Below are positions 24,240 through 36,500 of a DNA stretch of 64,000 bases, piece by piece; within the stretch, counting starts at the first letter, position 1; every line of letters begins with the position of its first letter. The DNA lies in assembly GCA_013399115.1 (NCBI GenBank), contig VXAA01003318.1:133326-197325 (forward strand), written 5' to 3'. A program made the position numbers and the translations under genes. Below the pieces are notes generated by a model, which was not told where the DNA came from, made no database searches, and saw only the letters and a list, made by a program, of their open reading frames with translations. Source of the DNA: Anseranas semipalmata. Taxonomy: Eukaryota > Chordata > Aves > Anseriformes > Anseranatidae.

Positions 24240-24458
24240 AAATGAAAACTCTTCCTTGGGTGAGCAGCTAGCAGTAGTAGCTGTAATAAGAACTCATGAC
24301 ATTATTCCTTTGCAAATTACTATGTGATTCACATAATTCCATGTTTACACTCTGCCACCTTATAATTTGTGATGCTCTTTGCCTGAAGAACAGCTCCTGG
24401 TTCCATTGTCATTACTTCTTGTCCTGTGTTCAGAGATTTGCTAGCAGTAGTGTGATGG

Positions 24459-24512
24459 CTATACTACAGTTCCACTTGGAGAATTGGCCTGGTTTTGGGA
24501 TGACAATAAACC
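24459..24512 (-). CDS. WDR20: WDR20 distal alternative last coding exon
   Basis: On the minus strand, acceptor TTTGCAG is followed in phase 0 by GLLSSQNQANSPSGTVV and a TAG stop (24461-24459). This is nearly the C-terminus I recall for the long human WDR20 isoform (SSQNQA...GTVV). It joins exactly to the GTG/GTAAGT donor inside exon 3 (cut after 35745). It is only 17 codons long, so gene finders can easily miss it. Confidence 0.9.
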   Translation of the reverse strand, partial: GLLSSQNQANSPSGTVV

Positions 24513-27500
24513 CTGCAAACAAAGCAGTTTACATTAATCCAGCAAGAGAACCTGATAGTAATTTTATAAAATTATTAGCCTGAAGCTAAAATACAATTTA
24601 TTTTTACCACCGCTCGCTTACTGTAGATATCAGCACCTTCTTGCCTACAGAAGAATCTAAGCCACTACTGTGTCAGTCACACAGCACACAACAGAGCTTT
24701 TAATAAGCCAGAAGGTGTGCGCTCATGACAGACAGTGAAGTTGATCCAAGCATTTGATTTCAGTCTACCTTGCACTTTGAGTCACTGTGAACTGTGCAGC
24801 TTTAAAAATCATACACCAAAAAAGTGGTCATCATTTTATTCGGGCAGCAAACAAACAGACCTATTTCAATATCAACAAGTTTGACAACTAACCTGATACA
24901 GGGAAATGCTCAATCTCTCATATACCATTGAATATACAAGCTTTAAATAGAAAAATAGATTGTCTAACCAAATACTTATTTTGGTAATTGTAAAGGAGAA
25001 TGAAACACTGAGTAGGAGTTCAGTAAAAGTTTCCCATTAGAATTTAAGCTTGCATTTTATTTTTTTTTAACTGCATTACCATTCAAATAAATGGAGACTT
25101 ACTTTATTTCAAGCATAACGCTGCTACTGTGCGGCACCCCTAGCTAGATAGGGGCTACAGTTCCATATCAAGGCAACTATACTGTGGGCAATAGATCCAT
25201 TTTTGATTTATGTATAGTAGCCCCTTTCTAATTATTCACATAAAAGTAATTATATGCCAGACTAATTTAGGAAAAGCTTAATATCAAAATGCAATTTCAT
25301 CTTGCAATGTCGTTGTTATAACAACTGCCAGCAGACTTGCACCATGGCAGCCAAGCTGGAAGCACACCAACGAATATCACTGTGCAACTCTTACTATGTC
25401 AGCATGGTAAATGCACTTTTAGCAGTTCCTCTAAATAGCTACCAGCTTAATTTCTTACCTCAAAATTAAGATCCTATGACTCAGATCCATCAAACCAGAC
25501 AAGTTCAGGCAGCAATTAACACACAATGCAGAATTAGGTCACATCTTCAGAATCTACAGGAGCTCTTTCTTGCTTGGATCCAAGAACCGAAAAGTCACTA
25601 CTGATGGAAGAAAACCCTGACCATAGACAAGGAGGTGGAAGGATATCTGGATTGGCTGGATTCAAGTCATCAAGTTTCTACTAAAACCACAACCCTTCCT
25701 TTATAAAAAAAAAGAAAGAAAAAAGAAAAAACACATCCATTCCACCAATTCAGACACACAAATCCAGAAACATTTGTAGGATTTATAGCAAAGTGTGTGG
25801 GCTAGTGTGTGTATATGCTTTATATACATTTATATATAATAAATGTATGTGGCACTTCATTGGTGTCCTCCATGGATCACATCTGCAAGGAACTAGAAGA
25901 CTCTTTTTTAATTGTTTATGCAGTGGATATCTGATTCAAACACTTGAGGTAGACTGAAGCGGGTTGGTCTTAACTTGTGTGACATTCAGGTTGTGCAAAG
26001 ATACTGAATATTTGACAAGAAGAGAAGAAAAAGTTTCATGTTATTAGTAAAGGAGTAGTGAAAAGGCAGAATTTTAGAGGAAACAAGCTACTGAAGCACT
26101 TCTGAAAATTTTTACCAAGAAAGTATTGTTTTAAAGCGATGAAGACAAAACAGAACTCCCCAGTTCATTTACCAAAGCATTCTTCACAAGTCAATTAAAT
26201 CCAGCAACAACTAGAAGGTCTTTCTAGCAAGATTACATCCACTAAGCAAGTTTCACGCACCCTGGGAAAAGACGTCCAAAAGGTATTATTTTCAGTAATC
26301 CAAACTGTTCAAATGCAAATATGTGCTTTATAAGCACATAGAAAGCACTAGGGATGGTGTAATATGAAGCCTTTTTCAGCAGGATCATAACCATGCCACA
26401 TAAGTGAAGAGAAATAAGCACTGTTCTAATACCACATTTACACTGTAATGCAACCGATGGTTGGGAAACAAAATGAAGAGTCACTCGTTTTCCTACGGCT
26501 CCTCTAGAAACAGGCAGCGCATACTGACACCTGGTGTGGTGCCTTATTCCCCATGGACTACTAGCGACTCTGGAATTCAAGTTCCAAGGCTAGGAACAAG
26601 GATTCACTCAGTCCTGGTTGCGTGTGCCACACCATGAATGCTTGCTGCTTTAGAAAGCCAAAGCACCACGTGGGTGGCTCTAAGTGACGCTAGGAACTCC
26701 TATTTCAATCCTTGGTCTAAATTAATTCTGCAACTCTGAGCAGGCAGGGCAGAGGGACACTAAAGTGGAAAGAATCCAGGATCGGTATGTATGTGTTACT
26801 GTAGACAGACATTTCAAAATCTTTGGAAGCACCACCTTAAAACTTGACCAAGCTACAATAACGAGATGGCCATCCCAGAAGTTCACTTCTGTGACAGAGA
26901 TCAGAAATGTTGCGAGTTCTTCCAAGTACTTAATTTCAGAACAAGACCATCTTAGACCTTAGATGTTCATACAAGAAAAGCAAGAATAAAAACCCGAGGT
27001 TTAGGCATAAAAGTTTCACAGAAGTGGGTAAGAGTTTTAGATGGGTCCTGAGTAACAAGACAGATTCTGTGGAGTTTTGCCATTATTAAGTTACGTTAGG
27101 TGTAACATAAGCAGCTTTGGAAAGCCATATTTAGAAAAGCATGTGACAACTCAAAAAAAAGTTAGTTTTTTATACAAAAATTACCATGTAAGAGTCTGAT
27201 CTGTAATACAAAGGGTGTGGGCCTAGAACATTCGTAATGACGTTCTTTGGGAATAATACAATGAATAAGGTTATAAAAAAAATCTCAAAAGTTCCTGCAT
27301 GGAAACAAAGGATAAAGAAATCAGACCACAGTGCTTTCTGTGGTTAAACCACCCAGCCTAGGCAACCTGGTGCTGAAGGATGGAACAAAAGCTGCAGGAA
27401 CTCGGTGCAATAAGCAAAGCTGCACACTTTAATAGCCGTGACAGAAAATGGGAAGAACTGCGATACGACAGCTTCAGATCTGCTGTGCCTTGCGTACCAT

Positions 27501-30500
27501 ACATCAGCCTAAAGTTTAAGAATAAACATCATACTGAGCACTCAGAGACAAATTAAGAGACTGTTCAAAAAAGTTTTGAAAATAAATGTAGTCTTTTATT
27601 AGCAGTATTACTTTGTCAGCATGTGGGTCTAGCAGGGGGTGGGAAACAGAGCAGTCATGAGACACAAGTCAGGAATTTGATAAAGCAACTTTCATCGCAA
27701 CCTCAGAGAGTCCGCCAGGTTGGTGGTGCATCACCTGCCATCTCAGTAGCATTCTCTACTGCTCAAACCTGCTTCGAGAGCATTAAGCACAGTGATGGCA
27801 CTTGTTGCTAGGGCAAGTTGCTACACCACGTTAATCTGTGCATTCACTGACTTCCCAAAACACACAGGACTTTGCATATTTAGTAAAAAACTTTAAGACG
27901 TACTGATAGGCTTGCATGGGTAGGAAGAAAAAGCCGTAACAAATAGCATCAGTAAGATCATTTCCATTCAAGTTTCACAGCAGTTATACCCGTGCTCTGT
28001 TCAGAAAGACCTGCAGCAGTGTTAGGACTAGCCCTCGTCACAATTCATGAGATGGCAGGGGGGTGTTTCTCAAGAAATTCCACATATGCACACAAGTTTG
28101 TTTTTTCTCCAGACAGTGATATGAAACACAAAGTTTCCTAACAGAAGAAACCAAGTGTGTGAAAGATCAGGATGTAACTGCTGTTATTTAAAAAATAAAC
28201 CAGGAAGATACCGCTACTTAGATTAAAAGCCATTAGTAACTACAGAGTTAGTATTTTCTTCACATGAATTAGAACAGAATTAATTGGAGCCAAAGATTTC
28301 ATTAATCTACATAATAAACTGCAAGTTTGGACACATGGGCGAGTTACTGTAAAGTTAATGCTTATATGCCAATTCACAGCTCTCTTGGCACACACTCACT
28401 GCTCACCCCAGACAGTAAAACAGAGCAGCTGCCTCAGTAACCTGTTGGATGTCAGAACTCTGCACGTCCTTCCTGCTTTCTGTTTTGAAATTGAAAAGTA
28501 GGGGAAAAAAAAAAAAAAGCAAGCAGTCCACTGTAACAAATAAAACAGTTGTTAAAAAAAAAAAGCCTTTTACACATATAGGCTAAAAGGTCTCACAGTA
28601 CACTTCATTAATGTAATTAAACCAACAGCTGACTTAATGAATGCCCATGCAAAAATGGCATTGATTTGTTAAGCCATTACTATTACCAATATATGGAATT
28701 ATTTGAAGAGTATTCCACATGTAGTTTATTCTTGTTCAGAACTGTGATGAAAAAAATTTATCTGGATTGAGACCTTCGCTTGACAAGAGCCCACAGTCCA
28801 ACACAGTATTTGAGCAATAATAATATGCTCAAACAAATGATATTTTTCACATTTGTTTAAAATCTTGCAGTCAAATCAGCTGAACTGGATTAAGATTTGT
28901 ATGAACAGAATGTCCAAGCTTCTTATCCAGGTGAGTCAGCATTTATTAGCTTAAGTCCTTGAACTGCATATATTTACTAAACCAGATAGTAAATCCGTCT
29001 CTAATGGAGTCAAAATTAATTAAGAATGCTCAAGAAGTGCCTGCTGAACATTAACAAAATATACTAGAGAAAAATATTCTGTATGGGATTCAGAGGGATA
29101 GAGCCAAGACAACATCTATCTCTACAGAGTCTATGTACACGCTATATGGAATTTTAAATGAATTATTTGTCTTTGGTTGGCTTTTTTTTTTTTTTTTTTG
29201 CTTTATTCTAGTACTGTTACAGAAAAGTAAATTCTTAAACCAGATCAGACAGATCAGATCTTGTAAAAGCATGTAGCAGCAACAGGGAGACTTGTCTTGC
29301 AACTTCACTTTAAAGAGTTTTTCTTCTAGTAGAGGTATATCTCCTCTCAGCAAATCAACCTCTGTTGCTCATGGTCAACAAAAAGAAAAGTCAAGGCTAC
29401 TAGAAAACTAGCAGGCGCGTAAAAAAATCTAACCTGTAGCAATACTAGGTAAGATTACTTCAAGAGTAGTTTTTGATTGGCAGTGGAAGATATGCATCTC
29501 CAAGAGGAAAAAAAAAATAAGATGAAACTAAGTGTGCACTGGGAAAAGAGCAGAAGGCTTTTACCAGCAGAAAGCTGATTCGACTCAGGCAATAAGAACT
29601 TAAACTTCCTTTAGGTAGTAAGGGCTTACATGGTTAGGAACAGTTTCTCTAGCCTCCTCAATCTATGAAAGCTGGTAAGGTTTCAACTTTTCAGATTAGA
29701 AAATAATGAAATTGAAATAAACCAGGGGAAAAACTGCGGGAGAAGCAGATGACTTAAGGCAACCCCATTTTGGTTAGTTGTAAAATAAGCATGATCATAA
29801 AATAAATGAGCCAAATGAAGTTAGTAAGTTCATCAGCACCTACCTAAAATCCAACTTTAAAAACAGAAAAGGCGGCGATCAAACAAGTTATTTCCTTGAG
29901 AAGTTTGTGCAACATTATTATTAAATAAAGGCAAGCAAGGAGACACTTCCATGTTCCAAGACATCTTTTGTCATCTTCTGTGACTGCAGAACTTGTGGAA
30001 GTTAAATTTAGTTTCATGCTCACAACAATTGTTGAGCAACTGGTTTGAACAACCAGTTCTTGCATCATTTGAAGTAATCAGCTGTTCACACAAGCTTTCA
30101 GGACAGATTTTAATTTTGTTCCTCCACTGGCCCCTGTTCTTAAATAATACATATATTATACATAGACCGTCATAGTGGTCAGTCAGTACCTCCTGAAGTA
30201 CCAAATGTTCTCAAGTTCATATAAGAAAAAATATTTTCTCAGCTTTAGTCTACAGAGGATTTTTTCCTAAGAGATGAACAGAGTCCTACCTCACTTAGAC
30301 GGGACTCAACATAACTAGCTTTTTCACTGAAATTTCTCAGAAGTGCCTTTGAAACACTTCAGTAAGTGTCACTTGTTTGGTTCCTTCACCAGTTAACACA
30401 GAACTACTGCTGTAAGGGTGAAGCAATCCCTAGTTTGCTCAGCCAGAAGTGCAACTTCTTTGTCTTTGCCTAAATTGGTTCCAAGGAATTTTGTAGCCAA

Positions 30501-33500
30501 AGGTTCAGACTAGTTTAGTTCTAGCTCAGATGAGTAGTTCTAGACTAGCCAAAGCTTTTCTAGACTGAAAACACTTGAATCATCCGAGCAAGCCATATCC
30601 TCAGGGCTGAAAATTCAGCATTCATTAGGTAAATGTCAAAGTCTAAAGCTGGAATAAACAATGTACCCTGCACCAGAGTCCATAGAGGAAAGAGCTCCTG
30701 TAGAGTCCTAGAAGGAACAGAAAACACTCTGCCCCAGCTCCTATTTGATGGCTAGGCAGAGCAAGTCTAGACGCATCCATGTCTGTGTTTTACTGAATCT
30801 GAGTTTAAACAAATTTGATAAATGGTTTTTATAAGTATTCTATTTCATATTACTCTACTCCTAGAAAAATATCAGAAGACATGACCTTATCAGCAAGATT
30901 TAAACATCAAAAATGTATGTATGATCTTGAGATGAAGTGAAACATTTACTTTGAGCAGGTTACAGAATGTGATCAACTTCTTACTTTAAAATATGTCAGG
31001 TTAACAGTTTTCATTGTGGCCATTTGTTCAGCACAGTATGATAGCAAAAGACCACCTAAGGACTGCAAGATAAATTAAAACTCAAATGTGGAAAAGGACT
31101 ATTGAAAGTTATCTACATTTACAGTTCAATCACACATTTTTATTTAACATCAGTATACAGAGGACAACCCCAGCAAGTTATTTTGTAATGTCAAGTATTT
31201 AGTAAAGTTCTTCAGCTGTAACAGTGACAATAGAACAGCTAAAAATAAGCAGTATGAAACAAACATTATTTTCTTAAAATTATAAATATACCAACAATAC
31301 TTCTTAAAGCTTAATTATTGCAACAGTTAAATTAACAATAGTTCATGTTAGAAAGGCTCTATGAAATTTATTCAAGTTGTCAAGAAATTAGATGGAAGTG
31401 TAAAAAGGAAATACATATGAATTTTACTTTTGATTTTCACTAAAGGTAGTCAATACAATTTTGTACAGTATCACCTAACATGTCAATCTTTAACAAACTC
31501 CAGTATACAGAATTCATAAAATGCAGAAAAAATATTGTTTAATTTTTACATGTAAATTGACAGTAAATTAACTGACACAATTTTTATTATTGTAACATAA
31601 GCAGGCCAGCATTTTAAGTATTAATTTAGAAGCTTTATATTGTTAAAGGGGCAGACATATACAGTCATTCCAAGTACATAACCGAATTGTAAGAGGTGAT
31701 AATTCAGAACATTGGTTTTCTAAAAAGTGTTTAGTAAAAGTCATGTTATTTCCTAATCCAGACATCCTCATCATAAAGCCTTTACAGGGTTATGATCTTT
31801 CCCGGCTTTACTGGAGCCACTAGTCACACCTTCTCACACACGCACACGTGCAAACACACATACCTTGCTATAAATATCACACCAGTGTACTAGGTTTAAA
31901 TTCACCCTGATAACGCGGGTGTGCTATGTGCAACTTTGCTACTATGCACATTACAGAAAGCTTCAAATTTCAGCATGGTAACCTGAAGTCATATAGCTGT
32001 GTTTCAGTTTTACTATAATCATCCCTGAAGTTTATACAGATACCGTATCACGTTGAAAGAAATCTATTTGATAGTACTTAAATACCAGCAATTGAACTTC
32101 AATTGTAATGATGAAATGCTCCTTTCCATTGAGGAAGAATTAGTATGTATAGCTGCTCATCTCACTCAAATATAGTACATGAATGTTTAAGTACTTTTAC
32201 TAAAACAGAAGTCATACTAAAACATGATACTGTACTACAATTGTAGTTAACTAGAAAATTCAAGGATGTTATAATTTAAGTCTAAATTTTCCTGTACAAT
32301 AAGTCAAATAAATAAATTCCATGTGCATTTGTTTTACAAAATGGTAACATGTTTGTCTTGCTAGGTTATACACTGCCATTTCACCTGTTCATAGCTCTGT
32401 CCAATCTTACCTTGAGCTTTCTGACAAAGGAAGCAACTAATCAGCAGCTTTCATTTAGATAAAATGGAGTCACTGTACAAGATGGTGAGAAGTTAATTCT
32501 TAAGTCAAACACAGAAATCATATAGATCATTTCTCTGGCCATTAAGTTCAGAGAAAAACTACTTTGCATATCCAGGTACCACTTTTTGTTGTTGTTGTTT
32601 TGTTTTTTACGTGTTTCTGCTTTCTGCAGTTCCTGTAATTCACTTTGAAGTAGCTATAAAGATAACACATGAAGTTTACCTTGGTTCCTTTAAGTCGCCC
32701 CCACCCCCTACATTTTAGGATTAATACAACAGTTCTGTGAATCCCATTTACATTTTCCATTAGAGCTAGGAAAGAACAGGGGGAAAGGAGACAGCTAATT
32801 GTCACCATGTTGATTAGAAAGTCCATACTCTTGTTAAGGCAACCTATTTTTCTCACTACCCTGAACCTTCTTTCTTAGAAACAAGCTAACAAAAAGTGAG
32901 AGAAAAAATAGTTTTAATGAATCCTAAGCCTCAACTTGTTTCTTATTGAATTTTTCCATTCACTTGATCTCATTCTGACTGGGAGTTAGTAAAACAGTTC
33001 TGGAAATGTAATGTAATATCCAATGAGGAAGCTCAAGGTATGATTATGTATACACTTGAAGTAATAATTTGGAAAGTTTGTAAGCACACTGTCAGGACAC
33101 TCTGTAAGCACAGTACAGCCTATCAACTATCATAAGGATCACGGCTGAAGAGACATTTCTGGATTTTTTTCCACTAAGGGCAGCACCAGTCCAACCAGAA
33201 AAAAAAAAAATCAGAGACCTTGTCATGCATTGTCCAATTATCCAGCATGTCTTTCGATGGCTATTAAAAATAAAAAGTAGCACTGGCTCAATGGAAATTA
33301 TATTAAACACTGCAAGTCTGCTTCAGTTTTCCATCCAATTCGTTCTTTAGGCTGGCAGTGCCATGAATTTAATGAAGGCCTTTTGAGGCAACGATGGAAG
33401 AAGCAGCAAGATTCAGAGGCTTTCACTCTAGGGTTGGCAGACAAAAAAAGTGACTGAGTTTTAAGATCACTTGGGGACCCAATATTTCAAAAGGAAGACT

Positions 33501-36500
33501 AGAAATAGCAGCTTTAAACCCCAGAATAATGGGATAGCCTAGGATAAAACAATTGGCGAAACAGAAATGAATGGTATATAACCCAGTAAGAAAGACATTA
33601 CCATGAGTGTTTTATACTTTGACAATTCTCATTAAATAAAGTTAAGTGCTTTCCTACAAACAAAAAGAATGCTCATAATGTCCTTCTGGCACAAATATTT
33701 TCCCATCAAAACCCTGTAAACATGCCACCAAAATTTAGTTTTTACCAGCAGAGTGAGCTCACTAGAAATGCAAGTGATATCAGAAAAACAAATTCATTTG
33801 AAAATTTCTAAGTAAATACTTCCTAAACAATATGGCATTTACATCAGTGTGCAATATATTAATTTTGAGAGTGATAACTTTAGCATGAAAGTCACTTACC
33901 TGTAATTAAAGTTTTCCATATTGGCCAATACATAAATCCTGATTTTTGGTACTGCATACTTTATCTCTGAAATATTTGAAATGTCATATTCCAAATCAAA
34001 GTCAATACACCAAAAAAAAAGTGTGTTCACGTTATAACCAGTCTAACAAAACCCACCTCAGCCACTGAAAATAAATTTAACAGTGTAGCATTTAGTAGTA
34101 CACAGAGGAGTTTTAAAACAAAAAGAAAATGTAGGTCACAATAGAAATCTGAGGCACTGCTGTACATGTATAAAGTTGGTTCTTAAGACTTAGGAATTGC
34201 ACTGAGTCACAGAAGTGATAACTGCTTTAGTATTTTCATTTAGGACAAATACTAAGTAGTCGAGTATGGGTTGTTCCTCCCCCTTCCCCCCCCCCTTTTT
34301 TTTTTAATTAATGCTGGAGCTGTAGTCCTTAGGCAAAAAATATTTAGGTATTACCTTCCACCCTTCTCCCCAGAAAAGGGTTTACAATTTTCAGCTTTAG
34401 ATTCAACCTTTAAAAATGCATCAAGATGCAGAGTGGACATAGCTCTTTGCATACAGAAGTTGTGTCAAATTTGAGAACATGTAAAAGAAACTTATATTAT
34501 ACAAACTTTTAAGAAAAAAATCTTGAGTTTTACTTAATTTTATAGCAATGAAGATGTGGTATTTAAATATTTACAGTACCTCCACTTCAAAAGTGAAATT
34601 TATGAACCAAATAGTTAAAATATAACAAACATCAGATGTTCATTTACGTTGCCTAATGTGGCAATATTCAGATATTACCAGATTTTTTTTTTCCCCCTTT
34701 AAGCGATAATCTACATGCCACAGAACTTCAGAAGTTTTCACAAAAATAATAGTCCTTTTTGGTGGATCAACTCTGGTAATGTTTTCATAGCTGTATTCCT
34801 TTAAAATGTTGCAGGCAAACAAAGCTATTGTAGCACAAAGTACTTTTTAATAAAATAATCACCACTTTTAACTTCATTCAAAATTTAGCTTGCTATACAT
34901 TGAACAGAAGAAAAAAGTTCCATCTGTGTTTAAGTGCATTTACAACAAAAGTTAAAACTAATAATATATTTTAATGAAGGTTCAACTGATAACAGGTGCC
35001 ATCAAAAAGCACAAGCTTGTCGATGATCAAATTTGACTAACAAAAGTGACAGTGACATAAAACTGAAGCTGCTTAGAGAAAGCTTGCACAATTTTCCCTA
35101 ACTTGACAAAGAATACATAAGTCAAGACCCAGCTAAAATTAGAGTTCCTTGATAGTACTGATTCACAATTTAAAGAGCATAAACTACTGTCAGTAAAGGG
35201 CTCACAAATCTGCTCATGAAATGGCTGACACTTTAATAAGAAGTGGTTTTACATTAATGGCACACCACCACAGAAAAGTATGGATGAATAAAACGCTTTG
35301 GTTTTAATTTTTCAGAGGCTCACATTTCTCGTTAGACTTAAAAACAGCAGCTTTTATAAGCTACTTTTATTGGGAGTGCAGTATTTTGTAGAAAACATCT
35401 GAAAGATTATAATTATTTTAGTGATTGACATGTTTTACTTCCTTTTTTACATAAATAGTTTTCACCATATTGTGGTTATGCTTAAGTATAAGAACACTGA
35501 TCAATAGTTTAGATGCACAGTATTTATTTCTTCTGCTGGAAGGCAACTATACTTAATTGTATCCAAGACACTTCAAATCATTCAGAAATATGGCATGCAG
35601 TATCCAAAAGTATGGCTCTGAGGATTTTTTTTTTTTTTACATTAAGCATAAAGAAATTTTATATTCAACATTCATTTATATCTCAAGAAAACTACCTATT
35701 CAGAGTTCTAGTTCTTTGATGCAGCATTAAGGATTAAAACTTACCACTTTACCAGGCCTTGCCCATGTGCAAATAAATCCCTCCTGACAAGCAGTGACTA
35801 TACAGTCTTCAAGAAAAATTAACACAGTCAGTCTTTCATGTGCTATCTTTTTACAGATAAGAGGCTCTAACAAGGGAACATCTTCCATTCTGGGACAGAG
35901 AGGTGTTCCCAAAGTTTTAGCTGGGTCCGTTTTGGTTTTAGTAACTAGGTTCAGTTTGTCACTGCTCTTGCTAGATATATGTCCCATGCTATGATTTCTC
36001 TTGTGATCTTTTTCATGGTGTCTTTCCTTCCGATCATGTAGTGATAAGGTTGCAAATTTACTAACACCAGAAGCAATGGCACCATCCATGACACTGCTTT
36101 TACTGCCAGCATTTGAGACTGCAGAGTGTGGAAGGCTGTTTGACCGTGGAAGAGGAGGGGGTACAGAGTTTCCAGGTGTTGTGATACTGTTTCCATTACT
36201 TCCTGGGTTAGTTCCACCACTTCCAGCGGGTGGACTTGTGGCATTCATGACATTTGTATGTGTCCTTGCTCTTGAGAGAGGTTGGTGGGGGAAGAGGATA
36301 TCTTCTGTAAGATCCCATAAACAGAGCTGTGTGTCCTGGCCTACTGAACCAAATCTATACGTAACGCTTACTGGACGACTGTCAGTAGAGTTCCTTTTGG
36401 ATAGCCTAGATTGCGTACTATTTGCTCGATCTCTGCCAAAATGAAGGTCTTGGAAATCCTCATCACTTCCGCTAAATTCCATCGGGTCACTCTCTTCTAC

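Larger units (their letters stand above)
22560..24458 (-). other. WDR20: WDR20 3'UTR, distal isoform (probable)
   Basis: AT-rich sequence after the distal stop codon, with no further coding features. It contains a run of 20 A in the mRNA sense (24220-24239), a TA-rich hairpin (24101-24141), and AATAAA signals in the mRNA sense at 24117-24122 and 24090-24095. A 155-residue open frame on this strand (22777-23244) has no recognisable family and lies within the presumed UTR. The extent is inferred from the last clear polyadenylation motif. Confidence 0.5.
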
